DNA of 8,874 nucleotides, taken from assembly GCA_002394165.1 (NCBI GenBank), contig DGTA01000030.1, forward strand, positions 1 through 8,874, in the 5' to 3' direction. Positions 1-5,281 of the stretch are shown piece by piece (position 1 is the first letter of the stretch; each line of letters opens with the position of its first letter). The notes under the pieces are model-generated. The model saw nothing but the letters and a program-made list of their open reading frames with translations. It ran no database searches and was not told where the DNA came from. Source of the stretch: Lachnospiraceae bacterium UBA4348 (GTDB taxonomy: Bacteria > Bacillota > Clostridia > Lachnospirales > Lachnospiraceae). The position numbers and the translations under genes were made by a program.

Positions 1-74
1 GCGGCGAACGCCTTCCGGCACTTCCTCCATCTCCAGGAAACATAGAAGGCTTCAACCTCTGTCGGTCTGTTCAT
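1..74 (-). CDS. HNH endonuclease, N-terminal fragment (runs off the window)
   Basis: Only the first 24 codons or so are inside the window. They start at an ATG preceded by GGAG with 8 bases of spacing. The visible protein includes FYVSWRWRKCRKAF, which resembles the opening helix of phage HNH endonucleases (typically FYKSxxWRKCR) just before their zinc-binding Cys pair. The HNH motif itself is beyond the edge, so this is inferred from the N-terminus and from position. In Bacillota phages an HNH protein commonly follows the late regulator and precedes the terminase genes, where it helps genome packaging. That is the order seen here. Another small phage protein cannot be excluded. Confidence 0.55.
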   Translation of the reverse strand, partial: MNRPTEVEAFYVSWRWRKCRKAFA

Positions 75-111
75 TGCCAGATCTCCATGCTATATCCTAT
101 CACAGAAAAAA

Positions 112-129
112 GTGACATGATGTGACATG
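112..129. promoter_or_regulatory. Phased direct repeat before the packaging genes; candidate activator site
   Basis: The octamer GTGACATG occurs at 112-119 and again at 122-129, exactly 10 bp (one helical turn) apart. It lies in the short gap between the late-regulator gene and the HNH gene. Tandem sites on one face of the helix are typical of activator binding. I infer that this is the site through which the regulator encoded just upstream turns on the packaging operon. A promoter is not assigned: the -10-like hexamers at 89-94 and 94-99 lie very close to the HNH ribosome binding site. Confidence 0.4.
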
Positions 130-131
130 TT

Positions 132-530
132 TTACACCTCCGCCATGTTGATCTCCCGCTCTCCCTGCTTCAGGAAGCGGATCACCTGGCGGTCTGAATA
201 GTTCAGCGTTTCGCAGATCTCCCGGATCTTGCATCCGCGGATGTAGCGCATATGAATAGAGACCCGAACCATCGGATTACTGATCACCTTCATGGCCTTC
301 TCCAGTTCGGCCGCCCTGGTGTTCAGTTCATCGCAGATCCCGATGTATGCTTCCTTGATGGTGGCGATCTCCACGATGATCGCTTCCATCCGGTTCCCGG
401 CGCTTCCGCTCCTGGGCATCCCTGTGATCGTTGTCGTGGATTTTGTCGCCCTGGCCTCCATCTTGATGATCCGCCAGCCCAGGTCGTTCTTCTGCTGGTT
501 CAGCTGCCTGATCCTCTGAAAGTCTACCAT
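132..530 (-). CDS. DUF1492-type phage late transcription regulator (RinA/ArpU-like role)
   Basis: This 132-residue protein has the layout of DUF1492-type sigma-like phage regulators. Residues 1-30 form a charged N-terminal helix. Next comes a conserved-looking ITGMPRSGSAGNR linker (about 35-47), a long helical segment (48-85), and a C-terminal helix-turn-helix at about 99-121 (CKIREICETLNYSDRQVIRFL) resembling sigma-70 region 4. Proteins of this kind close the early operon of Bacillota phages and activate late genes, as RinA and ArpU do. The start has AGGAGGG just upstream and overlaps the end of the replication-initiator gene by 7 bp, so the two are translationally coupled. Downstream lie a phased repeat and an HNH gene, which supports the late-activator role. 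Family assignment is fairly sure; direct activation is inferred. Confidence 0.75.
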   Translation of the reverse strand: MVDFQRIRQLNQQKNDLGWRIIKMEARATKSTTTITGMPRSGSAGNRMEAIIVEIATIKEAYIGICDELNTRAAELEKAMKVISNPMVRVSIHMRYIRGCKIREICETLNYSDRQVIRFLKQGEREINMAEV

Positions 531-1426
531 CTTCGTCCCTCCTCATCGTTCGGTTCTATTCGCCGCATCACCGCCCGGATGTAAACCCCGTCCACCACGT
601 CTGAGTAATACACCACGCAGTTCTCGAAAACATACCCCGGATAGGTCCGTTCCATGATCTCCTTCGCTGAGTTTTTGAAATCGTACGCAATCCGCTTGAT
701 CCTGGCCTTCGACATCTTGCTGTCGCTGGTGTGCTCCTTCGGCTGCTTCAGGTTCCGACTGCCTGCCCAGCTCTTGAAGTTCATCCGGTTGCCCTTCAGC
801 TTCTCCCTTTCGTTCTGCTTGTACAGGTAGTTGGCCATGCCCTGGAGTCCCTTCCCGTATTCCTGGAGCATCAGCGCGTTTGCGATCCCATGCCCCCACA
901 TCCGCTCCAGCTCCTTCCGGCTGATCCCGCCGTTCATCACGACATGCGCGTGCAGCCGCTTGTTCTGGTCGTGCCCGATGCTCCAGATGTACTTCAACTC
1001 ATCCAGGCCCCGCTTCTCCCGGAGCCGCTTCACCCGCTTGAAGTAGTTCTTCAGATCCCGCACCGCGCGCTGGTAGTCCACCTCGCTGGCGTATGTCAGC
1101 GTCATGTGCAGATCCTCCTCCGCCCGGAAGTTCGCCTCCATCAGCAGGATCAGCCGCCGCTTCGCCCGGTTGATGTTGTTCTTCAGCACCCGGTCCGGCG
1201 TCCGGTTCTTCTTCTCGGCCCGCAACCGCTTCTCTTTTTCCCGCCCGAATATCGGGTATACCTCCGCCTCCAGGCGTGACCCGGCCTTGATCGTCCTCGT
1301 CCGGTATCCCATGCTCCCCACGCGGATCGCGCTGGGCTCGTTCTTCCAGAAGTCGCTCAGCAGATCCTCGCCCTGGTTCCCGCTTTCCATGATGCTGTCG
1401 AAAAGCCCCTCGTATTCCCACGCCAT
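524..1426 (-). CDS. HUH-superfamily rolling-circle replication initiator (Rep)
   Basis: The 300-residue protein carries the three motifs of HUH replication initiators in order. Motif 1 is LHMTLTY at 106-112, a beta strand. Motif 2 is LHAHVVM, with the metal-binding histidines H159 and H161. Motif 3 is GMANYLYKQ at about 196-204, with a single likely catalytic tyrosine at Y200 followed by K203, as in the YxxK pattern of the ORF2/G2P-type Rep proteins of inoviruses and microviruses. Such enzymes nick one strand at an origin and stay covalently bound through the tyrosine. The flanks are basic (74-91, 129-139, 221-246), suiting DNA binding. The start has AAAGGAGG with 8-base spacing. A structured 327-bp non-coding stretch lies directly upstream and could hold the origin. 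No helicase domain is visible, so a host helicase would be needed. Tyrosine assignment rests on motif alignment only. Confidence 0.75.
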   Translation of the reverse strand: MAWEYEGLFDSIMESGNQGEDLLSDFWKNEPSAIRVGSMGYRTRTIKAGSRLEAEVYPIFGREKEKRLRAEKKNRTPDRVLKNNINRAKRRLILLMEANFRAEEDLHMTLTYASEVDYQRAVRDLKNYFKRVKRLREKRGLDELKYIWSIGHDQNKRLHAHVVMNGGISRKELERMWGHGIANALMLQEYGKGLQGMANYLYKQNEREKLKGNRMNFKSWAGSRNLKQPKEHTSDSKMSKARIKRIAYDFKNSAKEIMERTYPGYVFENCVVYYSDVVDGVYIRAVMRRIEPNDEEGRRW

Positions 1427-1464
1427 GCCTGCCGCCTCCTTTCTGGTTGTCTTCCGGTGGAGCC

Positions 1465-1496
1465 GGGGGCACCGTTCGCTGCGCTTCGGTTCCCCC
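1465..1496 (-). repeat. GC-rich imperfect hairpin 39 bp upstream of the Rep start
   Basis: GGGGG (1465-1469) pairs with CCCCC (1492-1496), and ACCG (1471-1474) pairs with CGGT (1487-1490). One mismatch separates the two stem segments, and the loop is 12 nt. No T-run follows on the transcribed strand, so this is not a normal intrinsic terminator. It lies just before the Rep ribosome binding site and could affect Rep translation or be part of an origin. Confidence 0.4.
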
Positions 1497-1699
1497 CGTC
1501 CCCCTCCATCCGGTAATCATCATGATCATCCCGATGGAAGTCTGTACTTTCGGTTTTGTATATCTCCCTGATCAGTTGATCATGTTTCCGGAAATGGCCC
1601 TTCACTTAATACTCATTACAAGCTCTGTTTTGCGGAACCCATCCCGCCATTCGCGGAGCCCTCCCCCGCCGGGTACCACCTTATAATGAAGAAACTGAG

Positions 1700-1740
1700 T
1701 GCCGGCTTCCGGAGTCGAACCGGATCAACCGCTGCCGGCA
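1700..1740 (-). other. tRNA-like minihelix: acceptor-type stem plus canonical T-arm, no D or anticodon arm
   Basis: On the minus strand, TGCCGGC (1740-1734) can pair with GCCGGCA (1706-1700) to make a 7-bp acceptor-like stem. Inside it lies a perfect T-arm: stem TCCGG (1724-1720), 7-nt loop TTCGACT (1719-1713), stem CCGGA (1712-1708). The loop matches the tRNA consensus TTCRANY. A single A (1707) joins T-stem to acceptor, and only 9 nt (AGCGGTTGA) stand where the D-arm, anticodon arm and variable loop should be. No full tRNA can be folded by extending upstream. This is either a tRNA mimic or the relic of a tRNA 3' end left by a past integration. Confidence 0.5.
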
Positions 1741-1744
1741 TGAT

Positions 1745-1762
1745 GCGGGCTGATCAGCCCGC
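1745..1762. repeat. 18-bp perfect palindrome over the stop codon of the small basic protein
   Basis: GCGGGCTGA followed by TCAGCCCGC is a perfect 18-bp palindrome, able to form a 7-bp stem with a GATC loop. The TGA stop of the neighbouring small gene lies inside it. It is 4 bp from the tRNA-like minihelix. No T-run follows in the direction of transcription, so it is not a classical terminator. It could be an RNA-processing or replication-origin hairpin. Confidence 0.5.
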
Positions 1763-1957
1763 GGTGATTAATTTCGTGTATTTCCTTGCCAATTTGCGTT
1801 CCATCTTGTCCAGATAATCCTTGTGCCGCTCCGGGTGCAGGTAAATCCTCCCATGCTGGTCCAGCGGCTTCTTCGTCCTGGCAGCAGCTGCGGCCTGGTT
1901 CTTCTGCGTCTTCTTCTGCCGGCTGTACGCCGCCGATCCCTTTTTGTATATCTTCAT
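1754..1957 (-). CDS. Small basic protein, unknown function
   Basis: This is a 67-residue, strongly basic protein that I do not recognise. It has a Lys/Gln/Ala-rich N-terminal half (residues 1-30, including AAAAARTKK) and a helical C-terminal half with HPERHKDYLDKMERKLARKY (about 41-60). The ATG is preceded by GGGAGGTG at good spacing, which makes a real gene likely despite the low-complexity start. Its TGA stop lies inside an 18-bp palindrome. Charge and size would suit a nucleic-acid-binding accessory protein, but nothing in the sequence proves this. It is the last gene before the structured non-coding region. Confidence 0.6.
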   Translation of the reverse strand: MKIYKKGSAAYSRQKKTQKNQAAAAARTKKPLDQHGRIYLHPERHKDYLDKMERKLARKYTKLITAG

Positions 1958-1981
1958 GCTTTCACCTCCCTGTCCGAATTA

Positions 1982-2248
1982 TTACATTTCCTTCCGCTTG
2001 CCAAATCCGCAGAAGAAATAATCCCCCGGATACCATGAGTAGTAGTCGTCACCAGATACTCGCGCCGGGCACACTTCGTCAGGAAATTCAAGCATGAATC
2101 CTGAGTCTGCCTCAGTAGGATCATAATCGTCCGGCTTTGTCGGTCTGTGCTCGCAGTCCTTGCACCTGACAAGCTCTCTTTCCTTTTGCAGAAACGTCCA
2201 GCGGTCTCCGTCTCTCTTTGGCATTTCTCCGCATATATACTCTTTCAA
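1982..2248 (-). CDS. Small Cys-motif phage protein (CKDC type), unknown function
   Basis: This 88-residue protein has the layout of a common phage family of small Cys-rich proteins: VRCKDCEHR (C29, C32), then EVCPARV (C60), then a C-terminal FFCGFGKRK (C80). The four cysteines probably bind zinc. No function is established. The start is odd. There is no ATG or GTG at the N-terminus, and the earliest in-frame start is TTG at 2248, with AAAGGAG 12 bases upstream. An internal ATG (MPKRDG) would remove only eight residues but has its Shine-Dalgarno-like bases too close. The frame continues upstream without interruption (LKERIEKLKEYI) to the TAA stop of the preceding gene, with which it is in phase. 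The true N-terminus is therefore uncertain. Confidence 0.6.
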   Translation of the reverse strand: MKEYICGEMPKRDGDRWTFLQKERELVRCKDCEHRPTKPDDYDPTEADSGFMLEFPDEVCPARVSGDDYYSWYPGDYFFCGFGKRKEM

Positions 2249-2287
2249 CTTCTCAATCCGCTCCTTTAGCGTATCAACGTTATCACG

Positions 2288-3424
2288 TTATATCGCATTA
2301 ACTTCCATCAGATCGAACATGTCGATCTGTCCGTCAATCTGTTTATCTGCTGCCATCCGTTTCATTTTGTACTCGACATATTTCTGCCGATATCGATAAC
2401 TGTCACCAAACACATTCCACGCCGCTTTGACAAGGTTCGGCTCATGTGGCCTGATTAGCTCCAGGTCTTCAGTCGCCCGGTATGATATCGGACATCCGCA
2501 GCAACCTGTGCGTTTCATACCGTAAACCTCATATGCGTCTGAATACTTGATCCCCCATGTCTGTTTGTACCATTCCTTGTCATCGTCTGACACATAGTAC
2601 AAAGGACGCAGCCGAAACTGTCCGCTGGCCGTTTCAGAAAAGCACATTGTGGAGTTGGCTTCGCCCTGTCTTGGTACAGACCTCATGCCGCCCTCATCTC
2701 TGCGCTCTCCCGTGATAACCATTTCGTAATCCTTCTGTACGCTATGCGCCACCTGTTTCTTGCAGTAATCGCAGCACTTCGCGCTTATTTGGAACTCCGG
2801 CGGACACTCTCTGATAAAATCCAGCATGTATTTTGATGAGTTGATTACAAGCTGGATGTTTGGCCTTGGCTCTCCGGCTCCATTGCAGCAACAAAGGAAG
2901 TTGATGGTCGACTCGCATCCTGGGAACCTTTCCTTCAGTTCCTTTCGTTTCGCTGCCTTGTCCTCGGCGTTGTTGTACTCGTCCACAATGGTCAGCGGTA
3001 TTTCCTTCTTCTGCCATCCTTCAAGGCCGGCACTCATAATCTTGGAAACAAACGGCTGTCCGTATTTCCTTGTGGCCTGTACGATGTTCACCTTCGGTCT
3101 GATCGTTTCAATCTCCACGCCGTACTTTTCTGCCATTTCCTTTACATGGTCTTTTGTCGCTTTCATTTCAAGGCCAGTATTGAAGAAAACATACTTCACA
3201 GGCGGAAGTGTCGGAAGCATTTCCCGGCATTGCTCGATCAGGTGCATCAGGATGTCACTGTCAGCCCCACCGGAATATGAACATATTGCCTTTGGGTGTT
3301 CCCTGAGCCGCTGCATCACGATGCTTCTGATCGCATCAAATTTTTGTGGCGCATCATAATCCGCATAAGCCGGTCTGTCAGTATAAACTCGGCTCCGGTA
3401 TTCGTTCGCCTTTGGCCTGTTCAT
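2288..3424 (-). CDS. PAPS-reductase-like PP-loop ATPase (phage type, DndC/IbrA-like fold)
   Basis: The 378-residue protein belongs to the PAPS reductase / ATP pyrophosphatase superfamily. The PP-loop SGGADS (51-56) follows a beta strand and binds ATP or a related nucleotide. FFNTGLEMKAT (80-90) and TGERRDEGG (238-246) match other conserved blocks. Two cysteine clusters, KCCDYCKK (C217, C218, C221) and GCCGCP (C308, C309, C311), could hold a metal or Fe-S centre, as in sulfur-transfer members. The missing classic PAPS-reductase C-terminal ECG-type motif argues against sulfate assimilation. Family members act in DNA phosphorothioation (DndC, SspD), tRNA thiolation and the IbrA regulator; which applies here is unknown. 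The C-terminus carries QIDMF (366-370), a beta-clamp-binding-type peptide. AGGAGG lies 12 bases before the ATG. The gene is AT-richer than its neighbours, suggesting separate acquisition. Confidence 0.75.
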   Translation of the reverse strand: MNRPKANEYRSRVYTDRPAYADYDAPQKFDAIRSIVMQRLREHPKAICSYSGGADSDILMHLIEQCREMLPTLPPVKYVFFNTGLEMKATKDHVKEMAEKYGVEIETIRPKVNIVQATRKYGQPFVSKIMSAGLEGWQKKEIPLTIVDEYNNAEDKAAKRKELKERFPGCESTINFLCCCNGAGEPRPNIQLVINSSKYMLDFIRECPPEFQISAKCCDYCKKQVAHSVQKDYEMVITGERRDEGGMRSVPRQGEANSTMCFSETASGQFRLRPLYYVSDDDKEWYKQTWGIKYSDAYEVYGMKRTGCCGCPISYRATEDLELIRPHEPNLVKAAWNVFGDSYRYRQKYVEYKMKRMAADKQIDGQIDMFDLMEVNAI

Positions 3425-3444
3425 TTACTTCGCTATCCTCCTAT

Positions 3445-3783
3445 TTAGTCCCATTTGATCGGCTTGCCGCACCCGGAGCAGTATTTCTGCTCGAATACGA
3501 TCTCCTCTCCGCACTCTTGGCACTCGTAGTAATGATTTTCCCTGTTCCGTCCAGGCATCTTGATCACCGGCACCACATATTTCTTGTTTTCCAGGTCCTT
3601 CACCAGTGCGTCGTGCAGGATCGTCTCGCGCAGCACTCTGCACTCCTGCTCATGCTCACACCCGATGATCAGCTCAATGCCTGCCACTTCTTCCCCGCTG
3701 TACCAAATGTTCTCATTTGTGTACGGCCGGATGCTCTTGCACTTCTCGCACGCTACAAACGGAAACTGTTGTCTTACTTCCAT
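3445..3783 (-). CDS. Zinc-ribbon protein, unknown function
   Basis: This 112-residue protein has four Cys pairs or groups: C12-x2-C15 near the start, C42 and C48 in the middle, and a clear C-terminal zinc ribbon with C88-x2-C91 and C102-x2-C105 (ECQECGEE ... YCSGCGKPI). The ribbon implies zinc binding, commonly for nucleic-acid or protein contacts; no specific function can be given. The ATG has AGGAGG with 5-base spacing. The gene sits between the PAPS-reductase-like gene and the small FCS-type zinc-finger gene in the same orientation with short gaps, so it is co-transcribed. Similar proteins are frequent, uncharacterised members of clostridial phage early operons. Confidence 0.65.
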   Translation of the reverse strand: MEVRQQFPFVACEKCKSIRPYTNENIWYSGEEVAGIELIIGCEHEQECRVLRETILHDALVKDLENKKYVVPVIKMPGRNRENHYYECQECGEEIVFEQKYCSGCGKPIKWD

Positions 3784-3792
3784 TCGTTCCTC

Positions 3793-3960
3793 CTATATTG
3801 TGACTTTTCCCAGTTCTACCTCCCGCTGGCACTTCCAGCTGCAGAAGTAGATCGTCTTCTGTTTCCTCACCCGCTTATACATCCATCCGGCCCCGCGGTA
3901 GAAGATGAACTCCTTCCCGCACACCGCGCAGGTCCGGGTCGTCCTTAACGGTTCGTTCAT
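3793..3960 (-). CDS. Single-domain FCS-type zinc-finger protein
   Basis: The 55-residue protein is essentially one zinc finger: C11-x2-C14 (TCAVCGKEF), a basic middle (MYKRVRKQK), then FCSWKC with C40 and C44. The start ATG overlaps the TGA of the preceding gene in an ATGA arrangement, and AAGGAG lies 8 bases upstream. The finger closely matches the N-terminal domain of the 281-residue protein two genes upstream (CAVCGK, W-x-YKR, FCSxKCxRE), so the two probably share an origin. Function is unknown; small fingers of this kind may bind nucleic acid or protein. The longer open frame extending upstream is not used, because it lacks a suitable start and overlaps the neighbouring gene. Confidence 0.65.
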   Translation of the reverse strand: MNEPLRTTRTCAVCGKEFIFYRGAGWMYKRVRKQKTIYFCSWKCQREVELGKVTI

Positions 3961-4175
3961 TGTTCCATCTCCTTCAGTTGCCCTACGATCGGATTGAACA
4001 GCCACAGATCCCCGCCGACCACGTGGGCCACCGCCTGGGCGGTTTCCTTCTTCCTGGTCTTCCAGGCATCGTACGGGCTCCGGCTCCATCTGAGCTCCGT
4101 GGTGTACGGGATGCGTCCCACCAGGAACTCCGCACCCCGTTTGATGATCAGCACCGTGCACAGCCGGACGTTCAT
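3957..4175 (-). CDS. Small phage protein, unknown function
   Basis: This 72-residue protein is not recognised. It has a hydrophobic beta-like start (RLCTVLIIKRGAEFLVGRI), a basic aromatic middle (RWSRSPYDAWKTRKKE) and a C-terminal helix. No signal peptide or membrane span is evident. The chosen ATG at 4175 overlaps the TGA of the upstream gene (ATGA), and its own TGA overlaps the next ATG in the same way, so three genes in a row are translationally coupled. This strongly supports the start over the longer frame. It lies between two proteins that share a zinc-finger domain, which hints at a common process, but no role can be inferred. Confidence 0.6.
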   Translation of the reverse strand: MNVRLCTVLIIKRGAEFLVGRIPYTTELRWSRSPYDAWKTRKKETAQAVAHVVGGDLWLFNPIVGQLKEMEQ

Positions 4176-5017
4176 AGTGTCACGCCCATCAGATCCGCCA
4201 GCTGCGGGACGATGATCAGCAGCTTGTCCCATTCGGCGGTGGACATGGACAGGTACTGGTACCCGAATTCCTTTTCCTCGTCCTTCCGCCGGAAGATCAG
4301 CAGGTGGGCCTTCCGGTCATAGCTGAAATCACCGATTTCGGTTTCGATCGTTTTGATCTCGTACCGAAACCCCGGCTTCTTCTCTTTCGCCTCCGCCTGC
4401 ATGGTCTCGTCGATCTTCATCTGGTAGTTGACCCCGCCCTGGAGGATCAGATCCGCCACCGCCTGCTCCGCTTCTTCCAGCTCCGCCGCCGTCACGTGCG
4501 CGATGCACTGGACCGGCTGCAGATCCGGCTCCACATCCGGCACCTGGTCCACCGTTTCGACCTCCACCGGGCGCTTCCGCGTCCGTCCGGTCTTCTTCTG
4601 CGGTCCCTTCGGCAGCTCCCTCAGCGGCTTCAGCACCTCCGCCAGCTCCGGCGCTTTCGTTTCGCAGTAGTGCCGCACGGCGTTGTACGCCTCGTACGGA
4701 TTTTTGTACCCCTCCGCCGTCAGGTAGGCAATCACGCTGCCGCCGTTTTTGATTTCCTTCGCCAGGGCCCGCGCCAGCACTGCCCGGCTGACCGGTTCCT
4801 TCGGTGCCGGCGCGTCCAGATCCGCCGGCAGTCCCGCCGGCCTTGTTTCCTTCTGTCCGTTCTTCCCGTCAAATTCCCGCATGCACTTATATGAGCAGAA
4901 CCACTTCGTGCGCTCTCCGCCGGTCCGGCGCTTATATGCCCAGTCCTCGCCGGCGTACATGTCCTTGCCGCACACCGCGCACTTCTTTTCCTTCGGGTCT
5001 TTTCTCTTCTTTTCCAT
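4172..5017 (-). CDS. FCS-type zinc-finger protein with long C-terminal region, unknown function
   Basis: The 281-residue protein starts with a zinc finger, C13-x2-C16 (KCAVCGKDM) and FCSYKC with C41 and C45, closely related to the stand-alone finger encoded two genes downstream. A Pro-rich linker follows (about 55-75). Next is a helical segment (about 76-132) including EAYNAVRHYCE, then a basic Pro/Lys linker (about 138-150) and a helical/acidic segment around 174-190. The C-terminal domain (about 195-281) contains a beta-rich part with YEIKTIETEIGDFSY. The finger and the helical EAYNAVRHY block could contact DNA, but this is only inference. GGAGGTG precedes the ATG at good spacing. Its TGA overlaps the next start. 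Confidence 0.65.
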   Translation of the reverse strand: MEKKRKDPKEKKCAVCGKDMYAGEDWAYKRRTGGERTKWFCSYKCMREFDGKNGQKETRPAGLPADLDAPAPKEPVSRAVLARALAKEIKNGGSVIAYLTAEGYKNPYEAYNAVRHYCETKAPELAEVLKPLRELPKGPQKKTGRTRKRPVEVETVDQVPDVEPDLQPVQCIAHVTAAELEEAEQAVADLILQGGVNYQMKIDETMQAEAKEKKPGFRYEIKTIETEIGDFSYDRKAHLLIFRRKDEEKEFGYQYLSMSTAEWDKLLIIVPQLADLMGVTL

Positions 5018-5020
5018 CCG

Positions 5021-5281
5021 TCACACCTCCAACCTGTACCGGCTGTAGCTCACCTTTTCTCCCATGCGGTTCGTGCTGTTTTCCCGCTCGTGGACAATCC
5101 GGATGCCTTCCTGCTCCAGGTCGTAGATCCGGGCGCCCAGGCGCATCACGCCCAGGTCTCGGAACGCTTCCACCGGCGTGATGCTGCCGTAATCCTGCAT
5201 ATATTTGAGGATCTTCATCCCCTGGGTAACCTTCTCCGGCTTCGCCGGGGTATCGAATATGCTCAGCTGCCGGCCTTTCAT
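5021..5281 (-). CDS. Winged-helix DNA-binding protein (HTH_39-like)
   Basis: The 86-residue protein looks like the HTH_39 type of small phage winged helix: GMKILKYMQDYGSITPVEAF (21-40), then LGVMRLGARIYDLEQEGI (43-60) as recognition helix and start of the wing, and a basic beta hairpin to the C-terminus. It probably binds DNA as an early regulator. The N-terminus carries QLSIF (5-9), close to the QL(S/D)LF pentapeptide that binds the beta sliding clamp. The start at 5281 overlaps the TGA of the ParB-like gene (ATGA) and has AAGGAGG 10 bases upstream. A longer frame to 5374 exists but would run inside the ParB-like gene without a ribosome binding site. Confidence 0.7.
   Translation of the reverse strand: MKGRQLSIFDTPAKPEKVTQGMKILKYMQDYGSITPVEAFRDLGVMRLGARIYDLEQEGIRIVHERENSTNRMGEKVSYSRYRLEV

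Larger units (their letters stand above)
1427..1753. other. Structured non-coding region upstream of the HUH initiator; candidate origin or leader RNA
   Basis: This 327-bp gap, the largest in the early operon, contains no convincing gene. One GTG-started frame from 1605 looks protein-like for about 35 codons but has no ribosome binding site and then runs into the initiator gene. What the region does hold is structure: a GC-rich imperfect hairpin (1465-1496), several TGATCA or ATGATCAT palindromes (around 1520-1580), a tRNA-like minihelix (1700-1740) and an 18-bp palindrome overlapping its right edge. The position next to a HUH Rep gene fits a double-strand replication origin. A structured 5' leader of the Rep mRNA is equally compatible. 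Confidence 0.4.

Noticed and set aside
1357..1605. A GTG-started 82-codon minus-strand frame in the gap before the Rep gene
   Set aside because: It has no ribosome binding site, its second half becomes Gly/Arg/Ala-rich, and it runs about 70 bp into the Rep gene in another frame. The first 35 residues look slightly protein-like, so a small lost gene is possible.
1745..1762. An intrinsic terminator after the small basic protein
   Set aside because: The stem is strong, but no T-run follows in either direction and the early operon appears to continue past it.
1700..1780. A complete tRNA on the minus strand
   Set aside because: The T-arm is perfect, but no D-arm, anticodon arm with a 7-nt loop, or 5' acceptor strand at normal distance can be folded; the nearby palindrome gives a symmetric stem with a 4-nt or 8-nt loop instead.
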